17,319 nucleotides of DNA, taken from the NCBI GenBank assembly GCA_038202795.1, contig JBBREQ010000048.1:1-17319 (forward strand). The letters run 5' to 3'. Under the pieces are notes generated by a model. It was not told the DNA's origin. It saw only the letters and a program-made list of their open reading frames with translations, and did not search any database. Shown in pieces: positions 1 to 6,496 of this stretch; position 1 is the first letter of the stretch; the number at the start of each line of letters is the position of its first letter. This DNA is from PHET01 sp038202795. GTDB taxonomy: Bacteria > Actinomycetota > Coriobacteriia > Anaerosomatales > PHET01. The translations under genes and the position numbers were made by a program.

Positions 1-81
1 GCATGCGTTGGCGAGCGAGCGATACCCCGGCGACGAGACGCCGACCAGGGCGACCACCAGGCGCTCCGGAGCGCGGCTCAC
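1..81 (-). CDS. Start of a protein cut by the window edge; possible B12-binding radical SAM protein
   Basis: Only the first 27 codons are present. A GTG start at 81-79 overlaps the TGA stop of the radical-SAM-like gene (shared GTGA), so translation is probably coupled. The visible peptide begins MSRAPERLVVALVGVSSPGY and continues RSLANAC. A hydrophobic strand followed by SPGYRSLA resembles the first strand and loop of the cobalamin-binding domain at the N-terminus of many B12-dependent radical SAM enzymes. That resemblance is from memory and rests on very few residues. No cofactor-binding residue or FeS motif is inside the window. The reading frame has good high-GC codon use. That it is a coding start is fairly likely; the family assignment is weak. 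Confidence 0.4.
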   Translation of the reverse strand, partial: MSRAPERLVVALVGVSSPGYRSLANAC

Positions 82-770
82 GACTCGGCCCGTGCGAGAG
101 ACCAAGGCTCGGCCGAGAATGGCGAAACGCCGGGCCCGTGCAGTGCGACGCCGGACACCGTCGCAGCACGCAGAGCATCGGCTGCGATAGCCGGAGCGAG
201 CTCGTAGCCGTCGACGGGCTCCACGAGCACTGCGACCGCACCCAAGCGGGCGAAGGCGAGGACAGTGGCGGTCAGCCCTGCGGCCGTGTGACGGCACAAG
301 GGAACGAATCCTGTGATGGCGATCGGCTCGGCTGCTGTGCGTGCTGCCGCGGAGAAGGCGCCAGCACCCGCCATCGCGGCGTCGTAGAGGCCCGGACGAG
401 CCGCGAGCTTGTCATGGGTTGCGGCATCTCCAGCCAGCAGAACCAACTCGATGTGCCGAACACCCGCCTGACATGCGCCCGCGGCGTTGCCCCCCACGGC
501 GAGAGCTCCCCCATCTGTGCGAAGACGGATTCTCTCGCAACCCGCGAGCGCAGCTGCCGCGATGAGCTGCGGGAGCTCAGGATGCGAAAAGGGCTCCGGA
601 CCCACGAAGGATATATTGGGCCCCGGCCCGGCAGTCCAACCCGAAGCAGCGGCACTGATGTCGGCGCCCACCTGGGCGGAAGTGCGCACTGACGCCGCGT
701 CCGGCGCGCCACACGCATGGCATGTCGCGGCGCTGCCACTTCCCAGCGCAATATGGGCGAAGGCGATCAC
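78..770 (-). CDS. Radical-SAM-like protein with an altered cluster motif (230 aa)
   Basis: The layout follows a radical SAM half-barrel. A first strand is followed by a cysteine region (residues 13-20, S-A-A-T-C-H-A-C). Next come SFVGPEPFSHPEL at about residues 54-66, where the family has a GGEP motif, and RTDGGALA in place of the usual TNG. A later strand reads HIELVLLAGDAATHDKL. In the family these elements bind a 4Fe-4S cluster and S-adenosylmethionine. Here the expected CxxxCxxC reads SxxxCxxC (Ser codon AGC, one base from TGC), so cluster binding is doubtful. The GTG at 770 is preferred because it overlaps the preceding TGA and sits at the first strand of the fold. The frame stays open to a GTG at 971, but that extension is cysteine-rich and unlike a protein domain. 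The stop overlaps the next gene. Substrate unknown. Confidence 0.6.
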   Translation of the reverse strand: MIAFAHIALGSGSAATCHACGAPDAASVRTSAQVGADISAAASGWTAGPGPNISFVGPEPFSHPELPQLIAAAALAGCERIRLRTDGGALAVGGNAAGACQAGVRHIELVLLAGDAATHDKLAARPGLYDAAMAGAGAFSAAARTAAEPIAITGFVPLCRHTAAGLTATVLAFARLGAVAVLVEPVDGYELAPAIAADALRAATVSGVALHGPGVSPFSAEPWSLARAES

Positions 771-904
771 GGAGCAGTCGCTATCCTGGCGAACACCAAA
801 GCAACGGAGTACCAGCGATTCGTTGAAGATGCCACAGCGACCCGCTCCCTCGTTTCGGCTGTTGCCCGGTCGATGCCCGCAGCACCTATGGTAGCTGACG
901 GCAC
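767..904 (-). CDS. Doubtful short ORF ahead of the radical-SAM-like gene (45 aa)
   Basis: A GGAGG at 915-919 lies 7 bases before a TTG (907-905) and 10 bases before an in-frame GTG (904-902). From there a frame runs 45 codons and ends in a TGA overlapping the GTG start of the radical-SAM-like gene. A good ribosome site together with a GTGA overlap suggests translation at least as a leader. The peptide, starting VPSATIGAAGIDRATAETRE and ending ARIATAP, has no cysteine, no membrane segment and no recognised domain. Its third-position GC is lower than in the flanking genes, which argues against a conserved protein. It could be a coupling leader, a peptide substrate of the neighbouring enzyme, or chance. 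No family recognised. Confidence 0.25.
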   Translation of the reverse strand: MPSATIGAAGIDRATAETRERVAVASSTNRWYSVALVFARIATAP

Positions 905-981
905 CAAAGTGCGTCCTCCGGGGAGCAGAGAGACCGCAGGGATGGCATCGCGAGAGCGTGGTACGGAGCACGGTAACCTGA

Positions 982-1050
982 TTGAATCATGCCGATGACA
1001 CGTACAACGCGAAAAGCTACTCGAACTATCAGTACGTGACGGCGAAGTAG
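982..1050 (+). pseudogene. Remnant of the C-terminus of a surface-protein cassette
   Basis: On the plus strand this short frame reads LNHADDTYNAKSYSNYQY then VTAK and a TAG stop. It aligns without gaps to the last 20 residues of the CAP-domain protein in this window (HAADSKNAKSFGSYDYVRVK), with about 11 identities, including the final lysine directly before the stop. An in-frame TGA at 979-981 ends the similarity upstream, and no other frame upstream continues the domain. It lies tail to tail with the protease gene, whose stop is at 1061. The likeliest reading is the surviving 3' end of a third gene with this cassette, lost by deletion or inversion. Chance similarity is possible but unlikely, given the matched stop position. 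Confidence 0.55.
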
Positions 1051-1060
1051 CCGATTGGCT

Positions 1061-4000
1061 CTACTTGACCCTCACGTAGTCATAACCGCTGTACCTAGAT
1101 GCGGCGTGCTTCGAGTCAGCGGGCGCGTAGGCCCGCAGTCTCCACTTGCCGGCATGGGGCAGCTTCACGCTTGCCTTGTACTTGGAATAGGTGGAGTAGT
1201 TGGACGCCTTCGCGTACACGCTGTGGTGATACTTGTAGACGCCGGCGCTGTTCTTCTTGTAGCACCTGATCACGACCGGCTTGGTGCCACTCGTGTGACG
1301 CGGTTTCAGATAACCGTAGACCGTGTAGTACTTGGACCTGGACATCGTCGTTCGCGCTTTGGGTGTGGAGACAGAAGGGCGAGGCAGAGCGTAGCGGACG
1401 GCGCTGAACGACGCCCCGTACTCAGCTTCGCCGGCGAAGCTCGCTCGGTAGTAGGTCTTGTTTCGCGGTGTTGCCCACAGCGTGAAGGTACCGTCCGGGT
1501 CCGTGTAGGCCGTGGACGAGGCTGTAGTCCACGGCTCGGACCCGCTCGATGACGTCTGAAGCACAACCGGTTTGGCACTGAGGGGCACGCCGCCCGACTC
1601 AAGCCTGCCTGTGAGGGTGTAGGCAGCCCCGTAGCCGTCGAGCGTCTTTGACACCGAGGTCGCGCTCAGGACGGTGGGGTCGATGACGGGAGCCACCGTA
1701 ATGTTCACGGCCGCCGGCGCCGAGTACAGACCTCCGGGATCCTTGGCGCGGTAGGTGAAGCTGTCAGGACCGTGGTAGTTCGCTGAAGGCATGTAGCTGT
1801 ACGAACCATCCGCGTTCAAGACGAGGGTGCCGTGTATCGGACCGCTGAACACGACAGCGGTGAGATCGTCGCCATCTGCGTCGCTGTCATTCGCGAGGAC
1901 TCCCGGTGCGCTGACAGTGAGCATCGAGTCCTCGGCCACTGTGGCAGCGTCAGCCACAGCAACAGGCGCGGAGGGGTTCCGGACGGAGTACGCCAGACTG
2001 TAGCCCCCTGCACCACCATAGGCATCGAGCGCCACGAAATAGGTGCCACTCTGGGGAGCTGAATACTGAACCCGATCGGGATAGGTGCTATTGACCGAAG
2101 AGTCCACCGCATCAGTCTCGTACACCGAGGTCGTGTTCGGCGCATACAGATATAGATCGAAGTCAGTGTCCGCGGCCCCTACTAGATCCAGTGAGATTGT
2201 CTGTCCCCGTGCGGCATAGACCGAGTACACGTCCACCCGATCTGTGGCAGAACTCAGCGTTCCGGTCTGTGGGCTGACAGTAATCGGGTTGCCCGGTACG
2301 TCTCGATCCGGGTCAACTGCGCCGACGGTGTAGTTCGCGGTGTAGATGCCGCTTCCTGAGTAGCGGGCGATGTCCAGGTAGTAGGTACCGGTCATCTGAG
2401 CCTGGTAGGCGAAGTCATCCGGGTAGCTGATCGACATTGCCGAGGCGATCGGGCTGTCAATCCACACCGAGGTAGCGCCCGGCCCGTAGAGTCTGGCGTC
2501 AAAATCGGAACCAGGCTGGCCATCAAGAGCCAAAGACAGGGGCTGGCCTTCGATGAGCTCAATGGCGTAGACGTCATGCTCATCCTCACCCGACTGAAGG
2601 GTCCCTGTGATGGGACTGGCGGGAACGCCAACCCCGGGAATGTCATCGTCAGGACCCGAGCCCGACTGCTGGATACCCCACGTGAGCGAGTACGAGCCAG
2701 AACCAGCCGAGTAGGAGGCATCAGCGAACAGATCGATGTAATAGGAGCCCGCCGTGGGTGCAACGTACTGGATGGTCTCGGGATAGCTAGAGCTGGAGGA
2801 GGAATCGATAAACGGGTCGGACTCGATATGCGTGGCGTCTGATCCGAACAGGAAGAGGTCGAAATCCGTCCCCGCCTCACCCGTGAGCCCGCAGGTCAGT
2901 CTCTCGCCCGCGTCGAGGTATACCCGGTAGACATCGTCGGTGTCGGTGTCCTGATCCAACGACCCCAGAACCGGGCTGGTAGGAAGTTCCACGCCTGGGA
3001 TGTTGTAGTCGTTTTCGACGATGGGAGGCTGTGGTGCCACACCCCCCACGGCGGCAGCCGCGTCGATGCGACCGTAGCCGAAGTAGTCGTCCTTGCCGGC
3101 GCCACCCAAGTCCTTCACAGAGCCGAGCAGCTGGCTCTCGACCTGAGCGCGAGTCCACTCTGGATGCCATGCGCGAATGAGGGCCACGACTCCTGCTGCA
3201 TGCGGCGTCGCCATCGACGTTCCACTCATGGTGGCGTAGCCGCCAGATAGAAATGTCGAATAGATGCTTGATCCCGGTGCGACCACGTCGACTTGCGGCC
3301 CATAATTCGAGAAATCGGAACGCTCATCGAGCGAGGTTGTCGAACCCACACCGATGACGTTGGCGTTGCGAGCGGGGTAGTAGACGCCATACATGCTGTC
3401 ATTGCCCGTGGCGGCTACAACCACGCAGTCCTTCGAAACCGCATACTGCACTGCCGCGTCGATGGCGCTGCTGTAGTCCGGCAAGCCGAGCGAGAGGCTG
3501 ATGACATCAGCCGTGTGATCGGCGGCCCATCTTATCCCGTCTGCCACCTGGTCGCTGGTGCCTTCGCCGGCAGCATTCAGCACCTTCACCGGCAGAATCG
3601 ACGCTTGGTTCGCGACCCCCGCTACTCCGAGCGAGTTGTTCATCGTTGCGGCCACGATGCCGGCAACGTGTGTGCCGTGGCCCTGGTCGTCAGATGCATC
3701 CGCGTCGCTGTTGACAAAGTCGTAGTCCTCAGAGGTGACCACCCGACCGGTCAGATCCGCGTGGCCGTAGTTCACGCCCGTATCAACGACGGCGACCTTC
3801 ACGCCCGACCCGCGCGTGATGTCCCACGCGGCGGTGGCGCCTATCTTGGCCATTCCCCACTGCGACGAAAACCCCGGGTCGTTGGGAATCACCGTGGCGC
3901 GTACGATGCCGTTGGGCTCGACGTAGTCGACACCCGGCTGCGTACTCAGCTCCTCGACAAAACTGCCGACATCGATACCACGCGGTACCTCCACAACACA

Positions 4001-4354
4001 GAAGCTGCCGCTCTTGGCGCGCTTGGTGACCTTCGCGCCCATGTCGATGCTCGCGCGGACGGCCTTCGCGCTGCCGCCGGGTGCGAACCCCACAATCACG
4101 CTCGTGGTGGTTGGTGCCGAACCGTGGATGCCGCTGCGCGAGGTTGACTTCGAGCCCGTCTTCTCCGCAGCTCGGTCGTCGCGGAAGCGTCTCATCTGCT
4201 CGCCGGGGGCCAGCTTGCGCTCGGTCGTCTGATTTGGACGCGTCCCAGCGGCCTGGGCAACTTTCCCCTGCACCGGGCGCTCCACGGCAGATGCATCGGG
4301 TGCCACGCCGAGAACCAGCATGCACACGAGGACCAGTCTGACTACGATTCGCAT
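1061..4354 (-). CDS. Secreted subtilisin-like serine protease (S8 family), multidomain, 1097 aa
   Basis: An extracellular endopeptidase, probably cell-surface. A signal peptide (residues 1-23, ending ASA) precedes an I9-like propeptide at about 84-155 and the catalytic domain at about 165-440. The triad is visible: Asp191 in VVDTGVN, His226 in GHGTHVAG, and Ser380 in SGTSMATPHAAG, with the oxyanion Asn318 in ATGND. Three PPC-type beta domains follow (about 446-560, 571-680, 686-790), each with a DVY...TDFDLxL core. A cadherin-like repeat (797-887) carries AEDS and LANDSDADGD. The last 200 residues are an Ig-like module plus a tyrosine- and lysine-rich module ending YDYVRVK, shared with the upstream CAP protein. 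The start has GGAGG four bases upstream. All catalytic residues are intact. Substrate specificity cannot be read from the sequence. Confidence 0.93.
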   Translation of the reverse strand: MRIVVRLVLVCMLVLGVAPDASAVERPVQGKVAQAAGTRPNQTTERKLAPGEQMRRFRDDRAAEKTGSKSTSRSGIHGSAPTTTSVIVGFAPGGSAKAVRASIDMGAKVTKRAKSGSFCVVEVPRGIDVGSFVEELSTQPGVDYVEPNGIVRATVIPNDPGFSSQWGMAKIGATAAWDITRGSGVKVAVVDTGVNYGHADLTGRVVTSEDYDFVNSDADASDDQGHGTHVAGIVAATMNNSLGVAGVANQASILPVKVLNAAGEGTSDQVADGIRWAADHTADVISLSLGLPDYSSAIDAAVQYAVSKDCVVVAATGNDSMYGVYYPARNANVIGVGSTTSLDERSDFSNYGPQVDVVAPGSSIYSTFLSGGYATMSGTSMATPHAAGVVALIRAWHPEWTRAQVESQLLGSVKDLGGAGKDDYFGYGRIDAAAAVGGVAPQPPIVENDYNIPGVELPTSPVLGSLDQDTDTDDVYRVYLDAGERLTCGLTGEAGTDFDLFLFGSDATHIESDPFIDSSSSSSYPETIQYVAPTAGSYYIDLFADASYSAGSGSYSLTWGIQQSGSGPDDDIPGVGVPASPITGTLQSGEDEHDVYAIELIEGQPLSLALDGQPGSDFDARLYGPGATSVWIDSPIASAMSISYPDDFAYQAQMTGTYYLDIARYSGSGIYTANYTVGAVDPDRDVPGNPITVSPQTGTLSSATDRVDVYSVYAARGQTISLDLVGAADTDFDLYLYAPNTTSVYETDAVDSSVNSTYPDRVQYSAPQSGTYFVALDAYGGAGGYSLAYSVRNPSAPVAVADAATVAEDSMLTVSAPGVLANDSDADGDDLTAVVFSGPIHGTLVLNADGSYSYMPSANYHGPDSFTYRAKDPGGLYSAPAAVNITVAPVIDPTVLSATSVSKTLDGYGAAYTLTGRLESGGVPLSAKPVVLQTSSSGSEPWTTASSTAYTDPDGTFTLWATPRNKTYYRASFAGEAEYGASFSAVRYALPRPSVSTPKARTTMSRSKYYTVYGYLKPRHTSGTKPVVIRCYKKNSAGVYKYHHSVYAKASNYSTYSKYKASVKLPHAGKWRLRAYAPADSKHAASRYSGYDYVRVK

Positions 4355-4372
4355 TCATCCTCCAGGACTACT

Positions 4373-4392
4373 CGGGTCCGCTGTCGGACCCG
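4373..4392 (-). promoter_or_regulatory. Perfect 8-bp hairpin in the protease leader
   Basis: Arms CGGGTCCG and CGGACCCG enclose a 4-base loop. The hairpin lies between the TATAAT box and the ribosome binding site of the protease gene, about 18 bases before the start codon. There is no T-run on either side, so it is unlikely to be an intrinsic terminator in this direction. It could stabilise the mRNA 5' end, affect ribosome access, or be an operator. It also lies downstream of the CAP-protein stop at 4481. Confidence 0.5.
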
Positions 4393-4407
4393 ATGAACTT
4401 CAAGCGA

Positions 4408-4413
4408 ATTATA
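4408..4413 (-). promoter_or_regulatory. Candidate -10 box (TATAAT) for the protease gene
   Basis: An exact TATAAT on the minus strand lies 54 bases before the protease start codon. No good -35 hexamer sits 16-18 bases upstream (CAGAGA at 17), and there is no extended -10 TG. The gap between the two secreted-protein genes is 126 bases, so a separate promoter here is reasonable. Confidence 0.4.
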
Positions 4414-4480
4414 CGCCGCATGGTATGCACTCTCTGTGACCACCGACCACTAGCACGCGGCGCACAGCCCGTCTCGACTC

Positions 4481-6097
4481 CTATTTGACCCGCACATAGT
4501 CGTAGCTCCCGAAGCTCTTGGCATTCTTGGAATCGGCCGCGTGATAGCTCCGCAGGCGCCAGAGACCCTTCGAGGCGAGCTTCACGGCGGCCCTGTACCG
4601 TGTCTTGCTGGAGCTGTAATACGAGTAGGTGGCGGTGAACGACTTCACGTAGCGGTATGTGCCGTCGGAACCCTTCTTGTAGGCGCGGATTCTGATCTTG
4701 TTCGCATCGCTGGTTACGTGCCTGGGCTGGGTGTAGCCCTTCATGTAATACGTCTTGGAACGGGTCAGCTTCGAGAAATTGGTCGCACGAGTGAGGCGCG
4801 CCTTTGGGAGCACTGCGCGCGCCGGGCTCGCCATCTCGGGGAGAGAGTCGGCGCCCGCGAAGTAGGCACGATAGGTGGTCTTGGTCTTTGGACCCAGCGT
4901 CTTGGAGAACTTGCCGTTCGAGTCGGTCGTGACCGTGACGACCGGCTGCCAGCCGCCCGAGTAGCGCTGTATCTGCACGGCCTTGTCGGCGATTCCCCTG
5001 CCCCCGGCGTCGCGTAGGTGGCCGTAGACCTCGGCGGAGCCGAATGACGTGGTTGCCGGCGCCACAAGCGACAGCTGAGGCGCGGTCCTGTCGCTGACGA
5101 ACGTGGTGCTGTACGAGACCACGGCTGGCGCTCCGCCTGCCCTGGTGGTGATTCCGCCGGAGAGCGTCACCTCGAACACGTCGCCCACCTGGTAGCCGCC
5201 CACGGTGGCCGGGTCTGGCCGGAAGATGAAGCAGTTACTGATGCCGTAGCCGCTGGTCTCGAAGGCGAAATACTCGCCGTTCTTGTTGGTGTCGTTGCTC
5301 GTGAACGTCCACGTCTTGTTGTCGCGCGTTCTGCGAAGCACGACGGTGTGACCCGCGGTGCCTTGAGTCCACGAGTAGATTTGGGGGTTCAGCGTCACTG
5401 ACCACGGCACAGATGAGCCGAACATCTCGGCAGGAAACGCGCCCGCGCTCGGCCACTTGATCGTGTCGTATGCGAACGCTGTCTGCCGGCTGTCGTCGAA
5501 TACGTAGGTGTCGGATCGCGAGCTGGCGTACCCCATCCCGGTCTTGGCCATGCCGGGGTTCAGCAACCATCGCCGATGACCGACGCGATCGATGTTGCCC
5601 GTATCGTCATCATCCAGGCACCCCCGATTGAAGCTCCACAGGCTGCTGTAGCCGTATCCGATGTTGCTCGAACTCGTTGCGCCCACAGCGGTGGCATAGA
5701 AGGCATCGTCCATGCCTGTGGGTTTGGGCTGCGAGTGCGCGAACTGCCCCACAGCAAGGAGCACCGCCCCGTGCTGAGCGCGGCTTGTGTACGTGGAGTC
5801 CAGCACGACGTCATCGGGCAGACCGGCCAGAAAGCGCGCGTAGTTGATGCTGTTCAGACCGTCCTCGAGAAAGCCCTGCTGGAGTGAGCCCGCGGAGAAC
5901 GGTGATTCCAGGCTCGGGGAGACTGCGTGCGGGGTACCGACGTACCGCGGCTTGAGCTCCTGCCATCGCGCACGAATCTCGGTCTCGGTTCGACCCTCGA
6001 CGGCAGACGCGACGCCCGCAGGCAGCAGCACGGCGATGACGAGCGCGCCGCCCAGCACGACTCGGCGCAGACTGTGGCCATCACGGTTCGTCAGCAT
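4481..6097 (-). CDS. Secreted CAP-domain (SCP/PR1-like) protein with C-terminal surface cassette, 538 aa
   Basis: The start chosen is the ATG at 6097, with GGAG six bases upstream. It gives a clean signal peptide (RRVV, hydrophobic core, ending ASA at residue 32). An upstream ATG at 6211 would add 38 residues before the signal and is less likely. The CAP domain spans about 70-335. It contains LNSINYARFLAGLP, AQHG (His109), a second His121, and VGHRRWLLNP (His174) followed by TGMGY; these histidines match the conserved CAP cavity. Residues 340-430 form an Ig-like module. Residues 435-538 form the module with GYTQPRH, AAVKL and a YDYVRVK end, homologous to the protease C-terminus. The family is extracellular with varied or unknown activities, so no reaction is claimed. 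The gene is 126 bases upstream of the protease gene and may be co-regulated with it. Confidence 0.85.
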   Translation of the reverse strand: MLTNRDGHSLRRVVLGGALVIAVLLPAGVASAVEGRTETEIRARWQELKPRYVGTPHAVSPSLESPFSAGSLQQGFLEDGLNSINYARFLAGLPDDVVLDSTYTSRAQHGAVLLAVGQFAHSQPKPTGMDDAFYATAVGATSSSNIGYGYSSLWSFNRGCLDDDDTGNIDRVGHRRWLLNPGMAKTGMGYASSRSDTYVFDDSRQTAFAYDTIKWPSAGAFPAEMFGSSVPWSVTLNPQIYSWTQGTAGHTVVLRRTRDNKTWTFTSNDTNKNGEYFAFETSGYGISNCFIFRPDPATVGGYQVGDVFEVTLSGGITTRAGGAPAVVSYSTTFVSDRTAPQLSLVAPATTSFGSAEVYGHLRDAGGRGIADKAVQIQRYSGGWQPVVTVTTDSNGKFSKTLGPKTKTTYRAYFAGADSLPEMASPARAVLPKARLTRATNFSKLTRSKTYYMKGYTQPRHVTSDANKIRIRAYKKGSDGTYRYVKSFTATYSYYSSSKTRYRAAVKLASKGLWRLRSYHAADSKNAKSFGSYDYVRVK

Positions 6098-6297
6098 TCG
6101 GACTCCATCATGGGTATCGTCATCCGGTCGGCCTTCTCGGCCGGGCGTGCATTGCGGCACCGCGACTGCGCACGCGAGGTTCCGGTGAGCCGCTACCGGA
6201 TTCATCGGCACGCAACGGCCGAGACAACAGTGCGGCTCCTATCCGCGACGCACCGTAGTGTACGCGCTGAACCGGCAACCCAATGGCAACGCAAAGC
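6098..6297 (-). other. Leader region of the CAP-protein gene with inverted repeats
   Basis: No gene was found here. A hairpin at 6181-6200 has arms TCCGGT and ACCGGA around an 8-base loop. A competing stem can form between GAGCCGC (about 6232-6238) and GCGGCTC (about 6187-6193), which overlaps the first hairpin's loop. A weak TACACT box lies near 6260, with no clear -35. The two stems are mutually exclusive, which is suggestive of a regulated leader but proves nothing. No known riboswitch consensus was matched. Confidence 0.3.
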
Positions 6298-6325
6298 GGC
6301 CCTCCCCGTTTCCGAGAAGAGCCGC
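6298..6325 (-). terminator. Terminator-like hairpin after tRNA-Leu
   Basis: As minus-strand RNA, arms CGGCTCTTCTC and GGGGAGGGCCG pair over 11 positions (several G-U) around the loop GGAAAC, followed by CTTTGCG. It begins 12 bases after the tRNA CCA end. The U-run is short, so termination may be partial. The position fits tRNA transcript release or 3' processing. Confidence 0.45.
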
Positions 6326-6337
6326 CGTGATTTCGTT

Positions 6338-6423
6338 GGTGTCCGAGGAGGGATTTGAACCCTCACGCCCTTGCGGGCACTAGGCCCTCAACCTAGCGCG
6401 TCTGCCGTTCCGCCACTCGGACA
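6338..6423 (-). tRNA. tRNA-Leu, anticodon GAG, CCA encoded
   Basis: The 86-nt gene folds as a class II tRNA. Acceptor arms are GTCCGAG and CTCGGAC, followed by discriminator A and an encoded CCA at 6340-6338. The anticodon stem CTAGG/CCTAG encloses the loop TTGAGGG, giving anticodon GAG, which reads CUC and CUU leucine codons. A long variable arm (TGCCCGCAAGGGCG) is typical of tRNA-Leu, and the T-arm contains GGTTCAAATCC. No second copy of the tRNA 3' end was noticed in the window, so there is no sign of integration into it. Confidence 0.95.
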
Positions 6424-6465
6424 TTTCAGCGCCACCCCGTAGGACAGCGAGCGAAAGTTTAGCAA

Positions 6466-6471
6466 GTATAG
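6466..6471 (-). promoter_or_regulatory. Candidate -10 box (TATACT) for tRNA-Leu
   Basis: TATACT lies about 43 bases before the mature 5' end of the tRNA and directly after the hairpin that follows oppF. The -35 region would fall inside that hairpin and has no good match to TTGACA. The tRNA may instead be transcribed by read-through from the opp operon. Confidence 0.25.
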
Positions 6472-6474
6472 CCG

Positions 6475-6489
6475 GGGTGCGCCACCCCT
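6475..6489 (-). terminator. Short hairpin after oppF
   Basis: A perfect 6-bp stem GGGGTG/CACCCC with a 3-base loop lies 7 bases past the oppF stop. It is followed by GGCTATACTTG rather than a U-run, so it is at best a weak terminator of the opp operon. A second GGGGTG at 6434-6439 could compete for the CACCCC arm. Confidence 0.35.
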
Positions 6490-6496
6490 TCACTCC

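Noticed and set aside
3..692. Long plus-strand open frame over the radical-SAM-like gene
   Set aside because: It is rich in Arg, Gly and Ser with no domain-like pattern, has no ribosome site at its start, and is the antisense of a minus-strand frame with recognisable motifs.
771..971. N-terminal extension of the radical-SAM-like protein to a GTG at 971
   Set aside because: The added 67 residues are cysteine-rich and unlike a domain. The GTG at 770 has a GTGA overlap and lies at the start of the fold. The upstream GTG has only a weak AGG before it.
3293..4147. 284-codon plus-strand frame inside the protease gene
   Set aside because: It is antisense to the catalytic domain, whose triad is intact, and has no recognisable protein features.
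4373..4392. Intrinsic terminator for the CAP gene
   Set aside because: The stem is perfect, but no T-run follows in either direction, and it lies between a TATAAT box and a ribosome site.
6181..6300. Possible c-di-GMP (GEMM-I) riboswitch before the CAP gene
   Set aside because: GGTAGCGG on the minus strand and ACGCAAAGC on the plus strand each recall part of the GEMM consensus, but they lie on opposite strands and are not correctly ordered or spaced.
6338..6423. tRNA-Leu as an integration (att) site for a mobile element
   Set aside because: No duplicate of the tRNA 3' end and no integrase or phage gene was seen. The neighbours are a transporter operon and secreted proteins.
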